Source of the DNA: Pseudofrankia sp. DC12
GTDB lineage: Bacteria > Actinomycetota > Actinomycetes > Frankiales > Frankiaceae
Assembly: GCF_000966285.1 (NCBI RefSeq)
Contig: NZ_KQ031391.1
Location: 62,001 to 126,000 of the forward strand
Length of the DNA stretch: 64,000 nt
Direction: 5' to 3'
Below are positions 31,367-40,160 of this stretch, in pieces. Position numbers and translations under genes: made by a program. How positions within the stretch are numbered: the first letter of the stretch is position 1; the number at the start of each line of letters is the position of its first letter. The notes under the pieces were generated by a model. That model was not told where the DNA came from. It made no database searches and saw only the letters and a program-made list of their open reading frames with translations.

Positions 31367-33598
31367 CTAGGCGATGCGGTTGGCGGGGAACCAGTTGCCG
31401 GAGGCGTCGCGGAACAGCTGGTAGAGGCGGTCGGCGATGCGGCAGACGACCTCCAGGTGGCCCTGGAAGGTGGACTGCATCATGGCGACCGCGTCGACCT
31501 TGCCGAGGTTGGTGGCGAACGGCCGCGGGCCGCTCCACGGCGTGCCGGCCGCCTGGTTGTTCCGGTAGAAGTGGATCAGCCCGGAGGTCGCGGACGGGAC
31601 GATGACCTCGAAGTTGCGGGCGCCGGGGAAGCTGCTCTCGATCAGCACCGGGTTGCCGGCGGTGCCGTCGCCGAACCAGACGGTCAGGTGCCAGGCCGCG
31701 GCGGCGGTCTGGTCACGCCAGATGTGCCCGATCCGGGTGCCGGACCGCACGACCGCCTCCAGCGCGCCCGGCGGGTTGCCCCGGTCTCCCTGGATGAGGC
31801 TGACCGCGTCGATGTGGCCGAGCTCGGTCAGGACCGGGCGTGGGGCGCTCCACGGGTAGAGGAAGGCGTCGTTGTTGCGCCACATGGTCATCAGGCCGGT
31901 GCCGGTCGCGGGGTAGAGCATCTCGAAGTTGCCGTGGGCGCCGTAGCGGCCCTGCACGAACGACGGGAACCCGGCAGCGCCCGTCGCGATCTTCGTGGGC
32001 GTGGACCACACGAAGGCGCCGTTGCTGTCCCGCCACAGGTGGTAAAGATCGACCCCGGCCCGCACGACGCACTCGATCGAGCCCGGGTTCGACAGGTTTG
32101 ACTGGATCATCGTGGCCGCGTCGAGCCTGCCGAGCGCCTGCGCGGTCTGGAACGGGTCCTCCCACGGGTAGCCGGGCTGGTCGAAGTTCTCCCAGCGGTG
32201 GGTCAGCCCGTCGAACGACGACGGCACGACCAGCTGGAACTGCCCGAGGCTGCCCAGGCCCGTGGACTGGACCAGTACGGGATTGCCCGACGCGCCGCGG
32301 CCCCAGCCGATGTGCGCCGGGGTGAACCGGCAGAACGCGAAGCTGTTGCCCCGCATCAGGCAGTCGACGGGGCTCGCCGCGCAGGAGTCGCAGTTGCCGT
32401 TGGGCGCACCGAATCGGCCGTAGGAACCGCCGCAGCCGCAGCCAGACGAGCCGTACTCGTCGACGGCGCCGAAGATGTGGCTGGACTCGTGGGCGAACAC
32501 CCGGTCGAGGTTGTCCGGGCCCCAGCCGTCGTTGTCGTAGGTGAGCACGATCCGCGGGCCGCCGATCGCGGCGTAGGCGAAGTACTGCACGGGGTACTTG
32601 GTGACGAACGCGACATAGCCCCAGCTGGTGCCCAGCCGGGAGCGGATCGCGTTGGCGTAGTCGTAGACGCCGTCGAAGTTGGCCTGGTAGCCGAGCTTCA
32701 CCATCGTCGGGTCACGCCAGTAGGCCTCCAGGTCCGGCTGGGAGGGGTCCGCTGGCTGGGTGAGGCGCACGATCTGGATGTCGTAGCTGAAGGTGATGCC
32801 GGCGGCCGGGTTGCTGGTGGCCAGCCACGACAGGCCGTTCTGCGCCTCGGCGACGACCTTCGTCCGCTCCGCGGCGGTGAACTGCAGGTCCGCGGTCGGC
32901 CCCTCGACCATGATCAGGCCCACGGCGACGGAGCCCTCGAGGTAGGAGCTCAGCGGCCCGGCGGTGGAGTTGGCGTCGCTCGGCGCGCCGCCGCCGTCCC
33001 CGGTGGCCGTCGCGAGGAGCGTCGCCGCGGGAGCACCGGCCGCGGGCGGGGCGGCCGGGTGGGCGAGACGCGAGGCACCATACGGCGGAGCGACGTCGGT
33101 GCAGGGACGGTCCATGTCCCACGGCTCGCCCGCGCGGGGCCGGACCTGCTTGGCGCGGCGGTAGGCGGCGCTGGCGCGCAGCCGGAACGCCTCCAGGCCG
33201 AGGGTCTCGGTGCGGTCGAGCCCGGCCAGGCCGGCTGTGGCGACGACCGCTCCGTCCGACGGCCCGTAGGAGCCATTCGGGCCGTAGGAGCTATTCGGGC
33301 CGTAGGAGCTATTCGGGCCGCCCGCGGCCGGCTTCGCGACCGCGGCCGACGGGCCGTCGCCGCCGGGAGCGCCGAACACGTGGACGCGGCCGTAGCGGTG
33401 CAGCGTCCGCTCGCCCGCGTCGGGATCGGTGCCGGGCTCGGCTCCGCCCGGCGCGGCGGTGGGCTGCCGGCCGGCCGGCCCGGCCAGGATGGCGGCCTCC
33501 CGTGGTCCGGCCACCGTGGCGTCGGACGCGCCGGGCGCGATGAACACCCGCTCGTCGGCCGGAACATCCCCCGCCATAATGATCTTTTGTCCTCTCAT
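31367..33598 (-). CDS. Large HESSH metalloprotease-like protein with repeat C-terminus
   Basis: A 743-residue protein. Near residue 366 AHESSHIFGAVDEY has the zincin H-E-x-x-H and a downstream Asp-Glu, followed by Cys-rich GCGCGG and NCDSC segments. From about residue 440 the rest is a repeated beta-propeller/lectin-like domain in which GNFEMLYPATGTGLMTMWRN-type blades recur about four times, each ending with a W-R-N/D element. The N-terminal 200 residues are low complexity with an NSSYGP repeat. No signal peptide is seen, so export must use another route or the protein is intracellular. GAGAGGA favours ATG 33577 over 33598. Substrate unknown. Confidence 0.7.
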   Translation of the reverse strand: MRGQKIIMAGDVPADERVFIAPGASDATVAGPREAAILAGPAGRQPTAAPGGAEPGTDPDAGERTLHRYGRVHVFGAPGGDGPSAAVAKPAAGGPNSSYGPNSSYGPNGSYGPSDGAVVATAGLAGLDRTETLGLEAFRLRASAAYRRAKQVRPRAGEPWDMDRPCTDVAPPYGASRLAHPAAPPAAGAPAATLLATATGDGGGAPSDANSTAGPLSSYLEGSVAVGLIMVEGPTADLQFTAAERTKVVAEAQNGLSWLATSNPAAGITFSYDIQIVRLTQPADPSQPDLEAYWRDPTMVKLGYQANFDGVYDYANAIRSRLGTSWGYVAFVTKYPVQYFAYAAIGGPRIVLTYDNDGWGPDNLDRVFAHESSHIFGAVDEYGSSGCGCGGSYGRFGAPNGNCDSCAASPVDCLMRGNSFAFCRFTPAHIGWGRGASGNPVLVQSTGLGSLGQFQLVVPSSFDGLTHRWENFDQPGYPWEDPFQTAQALGRLDAATMIQSNLSNPGSIECVVRAGVDLYHLWRDSNGAFVWSTPTKIATGAAGFPSFVQGRYGAHGNFEMLYPATGTGLMTMWRNNDAFLYPWSAPRPVLTELGHIDAVSLIQGDRGNPPGALEAVVRSGTRIGHIWRDQTAAAAWHLTVWFGDGTAGNPVLIESSFPGARNFEVIVPSATSGLIHFYRNNQAAGTPWSGPRPFATNLGKVDAVAMMQSTFQGHLEVVCRIADRLYQLFRDASGNWFPANRIA
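33265..33318 (-). repeat. Three 18-bp units coding for SSYGPN-type repeat
   Basis: Three tandem copies of GTAGGAGCTATTCGGGCC (first copy one base different), in frame within the metalloprotease gene, encode N-S/G-S-Y-G-P. Further degenerate copies may follow (SYGPSDG). Confidence 0.85.
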
Positions 33599-33771
33599 TG
33601 GTACGCCGTGGGGAGAACTGTGGGGATTTGTATCGCGCCGAACCCGCCGGACGTCATGGTTCCGGAGAGCTAGACACCGTCCTACCGCGTCTTGCTATCG
33701 CGCCCGGACGTCCGGTCTGGTACCGGCCAAACCAGGTCCGCCATATCCGGACCTCCGAATGCGCGGCTGGC

Positions 33772-34020
33772 TCAGCCGGGCATCCGGTGCTGCGGGCCGC
33801 CGCCGGTCGACGGGCCGCCCGACATGTCGGGCCAGGCCGGCATCTGCATCGGCATCCCCGGCGACAGGCCGTTGGGACTGCCCTGCGCGGCCTGCGCGCT
33901 CATGGCCTCGGAGACCTTACGCATGATCGCCTCGACGAGCCGGACCGCCTGACCTGTTGCCAGGTTGAGCACGATCTCGGAGTCGCCGGCGACCTGGAAA
34001 CGAACCGACACGTCGGCCAT
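33772..34020 (-). CDS. Small protein upstream of the metalloprotease, unknown function
   Basis: An 82-residue protein: a compact N-terminal part (MADVSVRFQVAGDSEIVLNL, then TGQAVRLVEAIMRKVSEAM) and a Met/Pro/Gly-rich C-terminal tail. ATG at 34020 follows GAGGAG. It lies 173 bp upstream of the metalloprotease gene in the same direction, with no terminator seen between, so the two are probably expressed together. No family is recognised. Confidence 0.55.
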   Translation of the reverse strand: MADVSVRFQVAGDSEIVLNLATGQAVRLVEAIMRKVSEAMSAQAAQGSPNGLSPGMPMQMPAWPDMSGGPSTGGGPQHRMPG

Positions 34021-34226
34021 CTGTGGTCTCCTCTTCGTCGTAGATGCCAGACACGTCCCAATGTGGGCGGTCTGTATGGCAGTGACCGGAGAAACGTAGC
34101 GCGTGCGTGTCGGCGGAGTTCTCCGGTGGGCGGCCAGAAGACGGCCCGGTGGGAATTCGGCCGCTGGTCCCGGTAGGCCCGCGGCGCGCGGCGGTCGGGC
34201 TCCACACCGCCGGTAAGGTCGGGTCG

Positions 34227-35117
34227 ATGACCGATCACCCGACCGCGCCTCCGGCCGCGCCTCCGGCCGCGCCACCGGCCGCGGGCACCGGGCAGCCGGC
34301 GACCGTGGCCGACTGCGTCGCGGCCCTGGAGGACGCCTACCCGCCCGGGTTCGCCGAGTCGTGGGACGCCGTCGGGCTGTCGGTCGGTGAGCCGGGTGCC
34401 GAGGTGCGCCGGGTCCACTTCGCCGTCGACCCGACCGTGGAGGTCGCTGCCGAGGCGGTCGCGCTCGGCGCCGGTCTGCTGGTCACGCACCACCCGTTGT
34501 TCCTACGTGGCGTGCACGGCGTCGCCACCACGACCGCGGGCGGCCGGGTCGTCACGACGCTGATCCGGGCCGGGGCCGCACTCTTCACCGCGCACACCAA
34601 TGCCGATGTGGCCTGCCGCGGCGTCAACGACGCGCTCGCCGCCGCGCTCGGCCTGGCCGACGTCCGCCCGCTCGCCGAGGGCCGGGACAGCCCGGGGCTC
34701 GGCCGGGTCGGTGAGCTGCCGGCGACCGAGCCGCTGTCCGCGTTCTGCGCCCGGGTCGCGGGCGCGCTCCCGGCCACCGCCACCGGCGTCCGCGCCACCG
34801 GCGGCCCCGACCGGCTGGTTCGCCGCGTCGCCGTCTGCGGCGGCTCGGGCGGCGAGCTCGCCAGCGCGGCGGCGGCGGCCGGCGCGGACGTGTTCCTCAC
34901 CGCCGACGGGCGCCACCACCACGTGCTCGACGCGGTCGCCGCGCTCCCGGTCACGATCGTCGACGTGGCGCACTGGGCCAGCGAGTGGCCGTGGCTCGAC
35001 TACGCGGCCGAGCGGCTGAGCTCCGCCCTCGCCGCCCGCGGCCGTACCGTGGTCACGTCGGTGTCGACCGTTGTCACCGACCCGTGGCGGCTGCACCTCC
35101 CCCAGCCCGGCGGCTAG
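34227..35117 (+). CDS. Nif3-like dinuclear metal-centre protein
   Basis: A 296-residue member of the Nif3/YbgI family. Metal ligands are seen in VTHHPLFLRGV, FTAHTNADV and near the end in VDVAHWASEW. These proteins form toroidal hexamers with a di-metal site; the substrate is unknown, with GTP cyclohydrolase-like activity suggested for some. The N-terminus carries a short A-A-P-P repeat. ATG at 34227 is close to a TAAGGT -10-like box, so the mRNA may be leaderless. In actinobacteria it is usually followed by the coiled-coil zinc-ribbon gene and RNase H gene, as here. Confidence 0.88.
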   Translation: MTDHPTAPPAAPPAAPPAAGTGQPATVADCVAALEDAYPPGFAESWDAVGLSVGEPGAEVRRVHFAVDPTVEVAAEAVALGAGLLVTHHPLFLRGVHGVATTTAGGRVVTTLIRAGAALFTAHTNADVACRGVNDALAAALGLADVRPLAEGRDSPGLGRVGELPATEPLSAFCARVAGALPATATGVRATGGPDRLVRRVAVCGGSGGELASAAAAAGADVFLTADGRHHHVLDAVAALPVTIVDVAHWASEWPWLDYAAERLSSALAARGRTVVTSVSTVVTDPWRLHLPQPGG

Positions 35118-35171
35118 CGCGCCCGCCACCGAAGCCCAGAAGCCCAGCCTGCCGAGGAGTCCCTGACACCG

Positions 35172-35915
35172 ATGAAGGCCGACCCAGCCACCCAGCTCCG
35201 CCTCCTCGACCTGCAGGACCTCGACTCCGGCCTGGACCGGCTGGTGGCCCGCCGCCGCGACCTGCCGGAGCTGGCCGTCATCGCCGAGCGCACGAAGGTC
35301 GTCGAGTCACTGAAGGCCGACATCGTCCGGGTCGAGACCGAGATCAGTGACCTGGGCCGGGCCCAGCGCCGGCTCGACGACGAGATCGACCTGGTCCGGT
35401 CGCGTGCCGACCGGGACCGCCGCCGGATGGAGTCCGGCCAGATCGGCAACGCCCGCGAGCTGGAGAACCTGCAGGCCGAGCTGGCGTCGCTGGCCCGCCG
35501 CCAGGGGGTGCTCGAGGACGAGGCGCTGGAGAAGATGGAAGCCGCCGAGGAGCTCGACGGCCGGCTGGTGAAGCTCGCCGCCGAGCGCGACCGGGTCCAG
35601 GTCGAGCTCGACGCCGCCGCACGCGGCCGTGACGCGGCGTTCGCCCAGATCGACGCGCAGGCCGGCGAGCAGCGCGGGCGGCGGGCCGCGCTCGCCCCGG
35701 AGCTGCCCGCGCCGCTGGTGACGCTCTACGAGAAGATCCGCGCGGCGTCAAGCGGGGTCGGCGCGGCGAAGCTGGTCCGCCGCCGCTGCGAGGGCTGCCA
35801 CCTGGAGCTGTCCGGCGCCGAGCTGCGGGAGGTCGCGTCGGCGGCGCCCGACGATGTGGTCCGCTGCGAGGAGTGCCGCCGGATCCTGGTCCGCACCGCC
35901 GAGTCGGGGCTCTAG
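35172..35915 (+). CDS. Coiled-coil C4 zinc-ribbon protein
   Basis: A 247-residue protein with a long antiparallel coiled coil (about residues 15-180) and a C-terminal zinc ribbon C-E-G-C...C-E-E-C, as in the CT398/YbgI-associated DUF family. It is widely conserved in actinobacteria between Nif3 and RNase H genes. A role as a nucleic-acid or flagellar/secretion-associated adaptor has been suggested for relatives but is not settled. The next gene starts directly at the base after its stop, indicating co-translation. Confidence 0.85.
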   Translation: MKADPATQLRLLDLQDLDSGLDRLVARRRDLPELAVIAERTKVVESLKADIVRVETEISDLGRAQRRLDDEIDLVRSRADRDRRRMESGQIGNARELENLQAELASLARRQGVLEDEALEKMEAAEELDGRLVKLAAERDRVQVELDAAARGRDAAFAQIDAQAGEQRGRRAALAPELPAPLVTLYEKIRAASSGVGAAKLVRRRCEGCHLELSGAELREVASAAPDDVVRCEECRRILVRTAESGL

Positions 35916-37082
35916 GTGGCGGCGAAGGTCGTCATCGAGGCCGACGGCGGCTCGCGGGGGAACCCTGGTCCCGCTGGCTACGGCGCGTTGGTGCGGGACG
36001 CCGACAGCGGCGCCCTGCTGGCCGAGCGGGCCGGCGCGATCGGCGTCGCCACCAACAACGTCGCCGAGTACCAGGGGCTGATCGCCGGGCTGCGGGCCGC
36101 GGCCGAGGTCGCGCCCGACGCCGACGTCGAGGTCCGGATGGACTCGAAGCTCGTCGTCGAGCAGATGAGCGGCCGCTGGAAGATCAAGCATCCGGCCATG
36201 CGGCCGCTGGCGGCCGAGGCGGCCGACCTGGTCGCCGCCCGGCTGGCGCCGGTCCGCTACCGGTGGGTGCCGCGCGAGCGCAACAAGGACGCCGACCGGC
36301 TGGCCAACGAGGCGATGGACGCGGCGGCCGCGGGCCGCACCTGGGAGCCGTCGACGCCGCAGTCCCCCGACCCGGCGCCGGTCGCGTCGCCGACGACGCG
36401 CCGGCTGACCGGCTGGGTCGCGCCGCCCGCGCCTGCGACCTGGACTGTGCTGCTGCGCCACGGGCAGACGAAGGTCTCCGTCGAGAAGCGGTTCGGCGGC
36501 CGGGTCGACGCGCCGCTGACCGACGTCGGCCTGGCCCAGGCCGCGTCGGCGGCGGCCCGGCTGCGCGGGGAGGCGTTCGACGCGGTGATCAGCTCGCCGC
36601 TGCGGCGCGCCCGCCAGACGGCCGAGGCGGCGCTACCGGGTCTCGTCCCGGCGGCGGGGCGTGACGAGGTGGCGTTCGTCGTCGACGAGCAGCTGCGGGA
36701 GACCGACTTCGGGGTCTGGGAGGGGCTGACGTTCGCCGAGGCGCGCGAACGCCACCCGGACGAGCTCTCCGCCTGGCTCGCCGACCCGGCCGTCCCGCCG
36801 CCCGGCGGGGAGAGCCTCGCGGCGACGATCGAACGGGTCCGGCGTGCGCTCGACCGCCACCGCGCTGACCACCCGGGCGGGCGCCTGCTGGTCGTCACCC
36901 ACATGGGGCCGATCAAGTCGGCGGCGTCGCTGGCGCTGGCCGCCGGGCCGGGGATCTTCTACCGGCTCCATCTGGACCTGGCGTCGCTGACGACCATCGC
37001 CTGGTACGCGGACGGGCCGGCTGTCGTGCACACCTTCAACGACGTGAGCCACCTGCCTTCCGCGTCCCTGGCCGGCGAGTAG
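35916..37082 (+). CDS. Bifunctional RNase HI / acid phosphatase (Rv2228c-like)
   Basis: A 388-residue fusion. Residues 1-135 are RNase HI with IEADGGSRGNPGPAGYGA, the internal AEYQGLIAGL and MDSKLVVEQM providing the acidic metal ligands; it hydrolyses RNA in RNA-DNA hybrids. Residues about 175-380 are a histidine phosphatase: LLRHGQT carries the phosphohistidine, a second histidine is in VVTHMGPIK. The mycobacterial homologue has both activities and acts as alpha-ribazole phosphatase. GTG at 35916 abuts the previous stop. Confidence 0.92.
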   Translation: MAAKVVIEADGGSRGNPGPAGYGALVRDADSGALLAERAGAIGVATNNVAEYQGLIAGLRAAAEVAPDADVEVRMDSKLVVEQMSGRWKIKHPAMRPLAAEAADLVAARLAPVRYRWVPRERNKDADRLANEAMDAAAAGRTWEPSTPQSPDPAPVASPTTRRLTGWVAPPAPATWTVLLRHGQTKVSVEKRFGGRVDAPLTDVGLAQAASAAARLRGEAFDAVISSPLRRARQTAEAALPGLVPAAGRDEVAFVVDEQLRETDFGVWEGLTFAEARERHPDELSAWLADPAVPPPGGESLAATIERVRRALDRHRADHPGGRLLVVTHMGPIKSAASLALAAGPGIFYRLHLDLASLTTIAWYADGPAVVHTFNDVSHLPSASLAGE

Positions 37083-37093
37083 CCCGCCGGCGC

Positions 37094-37660
37094 TCAGCCG
37101 GTCGCGGCGTCGGGGGGCTCGTAGCCGGGGGCGTCCCAGGGCAGGCCCTGGCCGGGCCGGTCGTCGTCTCCGTGGTGCGCCGCGTCGTCGAACCGGGCCA
37201 GCCAGGCATGCACGAAGAGCACTTCCAGGTCGCCGAGGGTCGCGAGGACCTCGGCGGGCGGCGCGGCCTGGTAGACGCCGACGACGTACGGCAGCGCCTC
37301 GATCCGAGGCACGTCGGACGCCGAGGACTCGACCAGGGCCAACCGCGGCGCGCATTCCTGGCGGACCGGGACGCGCTGCCGCAGGTCCTCCAGCGCTGTC
37401 AGCGGCCGGGTCGGCGGGGGCGGCGGCGCGTACGCCGGCCGCGCGCCGGCCGACGCGATGGCAGCGGGCGGCGGGGACGCCGGACCGGTCGACGCGACGG
37501 CGCCCGGAGGTGGTGGGGCAGCCGACGGGACGACAGCCGGCGGTGGTGGCGCGGCTGGGCCGGGTGGCGGCCCGCTGCCGGGGGCGAGGACGACCAGCCG
37601 CTCCGCCGGCTCGCGCCAGGTGGGCGAGCCCTGCGCACCGTCGGTGGTCTGGCCGGTCAC
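37094..37660 (-). CDS. Proline-rich protein of unknown function
   Basis: A 188-residue protein. Residues about 25-85 are a Pro/Ala-rich low-complexity linker; the C-terminal 95 residues are folded-looking (EDLRQRVPVRQECAPRLALV, EVLATLGDLEVLFVHAWLAR). GTG at 37660 has GGGAGG upstream, better than the GTG at 37684. It runs convergently to the RNase H gene with 11 bp between. No family is recognised. Confidence 0.55.
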   Translation of the reverse strand: MTGQTTDGAQGSPTWREPAERLVVLAPGSGPPPGPAAPPPPAVVPSAAPPPPGAVASTGPASPPPAAIASAGARPAYAPPPPPTRPLTALEDLRQRVPVRQECAPRLALVESSASDVPRIEALPYVVGVYQAAPPAEVLATLGDLEVLFVHAWLARFDDAAHHGDDDRPGQGLPWDAPGYEPPDAATG

Positions 37661-37894
37661 GACGCCACCTCCCCCAGTCGCCACGGTAGCGCGGCGCGCC
37701 GGCCGCCGGAACTGTCCGATGCCGGGCAGTCGATGACAGATCCGACAATCTTGACAGCGGATAGTAGCAGCCCCGCGACGCTGCGGTCATCACCGGCTCG
37801 CTACCGGGCAACAGCGCCCGCGAGCGTGGCCATGGCCGGGGCACGGGTGTGGCCGCGGTGCGACGATGGGCATTGAGGGACGGAGGCGACGACG

Positions 37895-38674
37895 GTGACG
37901 GACGATCCCACCGACGCGGGCGGCGCGGCGGGCGACGACCCGGCAGACGGCGCCGCGACAGGCGGCCAGGGCGCGCCACGCGGCGGTGCGAGCGAGCCGC
38001 CGACCGAGCGGCTGGCGCTCTTCCCGCTGGGGACCGTGCTACTGCCCGGCCTGCTCCTGCCGCTACAGATCTTCGAACCGCGCTATCGGGAGCTCGTCGG
38101 CGAGCTGCTCGACCTGCCCGACGACGTGCCCCGCCAGTTCGGCGTCGTCGCGATCAAGCTGGGCCGCGAGGTCGGCGCGCTGACCCCCGAGCTGTACCAG
38201 GTCGGCTGCACGGCACTGGTTCGCCGGGCGGAGCAGCTCCCGGACGGCCGCTACTCGCTGCGGACAGTCGGCGAACGCCGGTTCGTGCTGCGCTCCGTCG
38301 ACGCCGAGAGCCGGCCCTACCTCGTCGGCGACGTCACCTACCTGGCCGACGACAGCGGCGACGCCCAGGCCGCCGGGGCCCTGGTGCCAGTGGTCCAGGG
38401 CCTGCTGCACGACTACACCGCGAAGCTCGCCGAGAACAAGGCCCTCGACATCGAGCTGCCCGACCTGCCCGACGACCCGGTCACGCTGTCCTACCTGGTC
38501 GCGGCGGCCGTCGTGCCCGACATCGCGCGGCGCCAGGAGCTGCTCGAGGCGCCGAACGCCCTGAGCCGCCTGCGCGCCGAGCAGTCCCTGCTGCGCCGCG
38601 AGCTCGGCCTGCTGAACTCGATCACGACGGTCGCCAGCCCCAACCTGGCCCGCATCCCGCCCAGCCTCAACTAA
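37895..38674 (+). CDS. LON peptidase substrate-binding domain protein
   Basis: A 259-residue protein: about 40 disordered residues, then a LON N-terminal-like domain (LALFPLGTVLLPGLLLPLQI, FEPRYRELVGELL, GCTALVRRAEQLPDGRYSL). The protease and AAA parts of Lon are absent. Such stand-alone domains are common in actinobacteria and may bind unfolded proteins, but no activity is established. GTG 37895 follows GGAGG at 8 bases. Confidence 0.88.
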   Translation: MTDDPTDAGGAAGDDPADGAATGGQGAPRGGASEPPTERLALFPLGTVLLPGLLLPLQIFEPRYRELVGELLDLPDDVPRQFGVVAIKLGREVGALTPELYQVGCTALVRRAEQLPDGRYSLRTVGERRFVLRSVDAESRPYLVGDVTYLADDSGDAQAAGALVPVVQGLLHDYTAKLAENKALDIELPDLPDDPVTLSYLVAAAVVPDIARRQELLEAPNALSRLRAEQSLLRRELGLLNSITTVASPNLARIPPSLN

Positions 38675-38830
38675 GGCCGGCGCTCGCTGGTTGTCCGCTG
38701 TTCTGGCCGGCCCCGGTGAGGCGCAGGTCCAGCGGGTTCGCCCATCGCCAGTGCTCCGCTACCCGGACCCGGGCATATGCGGTTTGATAAGGCGACGCCA
38801 CGCGAGGAGCACACCTGAAGGAGGCAGATC

Positions 38831-39019
38831 ATGAAGGTCGTCGTCGACTTCGACGTCTGTGAGAGCAACGCGATCTGTGTCGGGCTCGTCCCGTCGGTTT
38901 TCGAGCTGGACGACAACGAGTACCTCTCCGTCGAGGAGGAGCCCGACGAGTCGCTGCGGCCGGACATCGAGAAGGCCGTGCGCGCCTGCCCGAAGCAGGC
39001 CATCAAGATCGTCGACTAG
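38831..39019 (+). CDS. Small [3Fe-4S]-type ferredoxin
   Basis: A 62-residue ferredoxin with C-x5-C (C10, C16) and a later C-P, the spacing of actinobacterial 3Fe-4S ferredoxins that pass electrons to cytochromes P450 or other oxygenases. No P450 gene is adjacent. ATG 38831 has a very strong AAGGAGG site. It precedes two fatty-acid-oxidation genes in the same direction. Confidence 0.9.
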   Translation: MKVVVDFDVCESNAICVGLVPSVFELDDNEYLSVEEEPDESLRPDIEKAVRACPKQAIKIVD

Positions 39020-39210
39020 CTCTTCCCGCGCCGCCAGCCCGTCCGGGCTGGCGGCGGTCTCGGACGCTCGGCGCGGCCGGGCTGATGCCGGTACGCACCG
39101 GCACCGGCCCGGCCGCGCCGCGTGTTACCTGGCCCATGGGCTGCCTCGCCCGCGGGCTCTCCGCCCCCCGGGCCTGGGCGCGTCATGCCCGAAAACTGGT
39201 AGGAGACTCC

Positions 39211-39960
39211 ATGACCGACCACGTGCTGACCGAGACCGCCGGCGGGGTGCTGACCGTCCGGATCAACCGGCCGGACAAGCGCAACGCGATCACGCAGGAC
39301 ATGTACCAGGCGCTCGGCGACGCCCTCACGGGCGCCGAGGCCGACGCGTCCGTCCGCGTCGTCGTCTTCACCGGCAGCGGGGGCGCCTTCACCGCCGGCA
39401 ACGAGCTGGCGGACATCGCCGAGCGGGACGTGCTGGAGCCGTCGGGACCGACGGCCCGGTTCATCCGGGCCCTCATCGACACCTCGAAGGTCCTGGTCGC
39501 CGAGGTCGACGGCGCGGCGATCGGCATCGGCACGACCATGCTGCTGCACTGCGACCTCGTCTACGTGACGGCACGGTCGAAGTTCGGGATGCCGTTCGTC
39601 AACCTCGGGGTGGTGCCGGAGGCCGCGTCGTCGGTGCTGCTGCCACGGGTGGCCGGCCCGGGCCGGGCGGCGGGGCTGCTGCTGTTCGGGGACACGTTCG
39701 GCGCGGCCGAGGCCGCCGAGGCTGGCATCGTCACCGAGGTGCTCCCGGACGCCGAGGCGCTGCGGGCGAGGGTCGCCGACCGGGTCGAGGCGCTGCTGGC
39801 CCGCCCGGCCGGGGCGCTCGCGGCCGTGCGCCGGCTGCTGCACCCCGAAACGTTGGCCGCCGAGCTGCACACCGCCGCGGCGTTGGAGGGCGTGGTCTTC
39901 ACGGCCGCCTCCAAGACCCCCGACGCCCAGGCCGCGATCGCCCGCATCACCAAGCGTTAA
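39211..39960 (+). CDS. Enoyl-CoA hydratase/isomerase family protein
   Basis: A 249-residue crotonase-fold protein. RINRPDKRNAITQDMY opens the domain, GSGGAFTAGNEL and DGAAIGIGTTMLLHCDLVY give the CoA thioester oxyanion hole. The second catalytic glutamate of hydratases is not obvious, so an isomerase or another crotonase reaction is possible. ATG 39211 follows AGGAGA. It likely works with the acyl-CoA dehydrogenase 200 bp downstream in fatty-acid or amino-acid degradation. Confidence 0.85.
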   Translation: MTDHVLTETAGGVLTVRINRPDKRNAITQDMYQALGDALTGAEADASVRVVVFTGSGGAFTAGNELADIAERDVLEPSGPTARFIRALIDTSKVLVAEVDGAAIGIGTTMLLHCDLVYVTARSKFGMPFVNLGVVPEAASSVLLPRVAGPGRAAGLLLFGDTFGAAEAAEAGIVTEVLPDAEALRARVADRVEALLARPAGALAAVRRLLHPETLAAELHTAAALEGVVFTAASKTPDAQAAIARITKR

Positions 39961-39970
39961 GCCGGCAGAC

Positions 39971-40015
39971 CCGAACCAGAAGGAGTACCCGAGTACTCCC
40001 CCTGGTACAGTTCGG
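39971..40015 (+). terminator. Stem-loop after the enoyl-CoA hydratase gene
   Basis: GGAGTAC-N4-GTACTCC (39982-39999) nested in CCGAAC...GTTCGG (39971-39976 and 40010-40015). It begins 11 bases after the stop codon, a place and shape expected of a terminator, though without a U run. Confidence 0.5.
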
Positions 40016-40160
40016 GCGGTGCGGGCACCGTTCTCGATCAGTTCGGCCACGGGTTCGCGTCGTGGCACTGGCGGTTCGCCGGGAGGCGGCACCGTCCGCG
40101 ACGCGCCCAGGCCGGTCGGGCCGGCGCGCCGCGCGCCCGCTGCGCCAGGGAGGAGTCGCC

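Noticed and set aside
33265-33318. Short CRISPR-like array
   Set aside because: Units are contiguous 18-bp coding repeats without spacers; no CRISPR array or cas gene is seen anywhere in the window.
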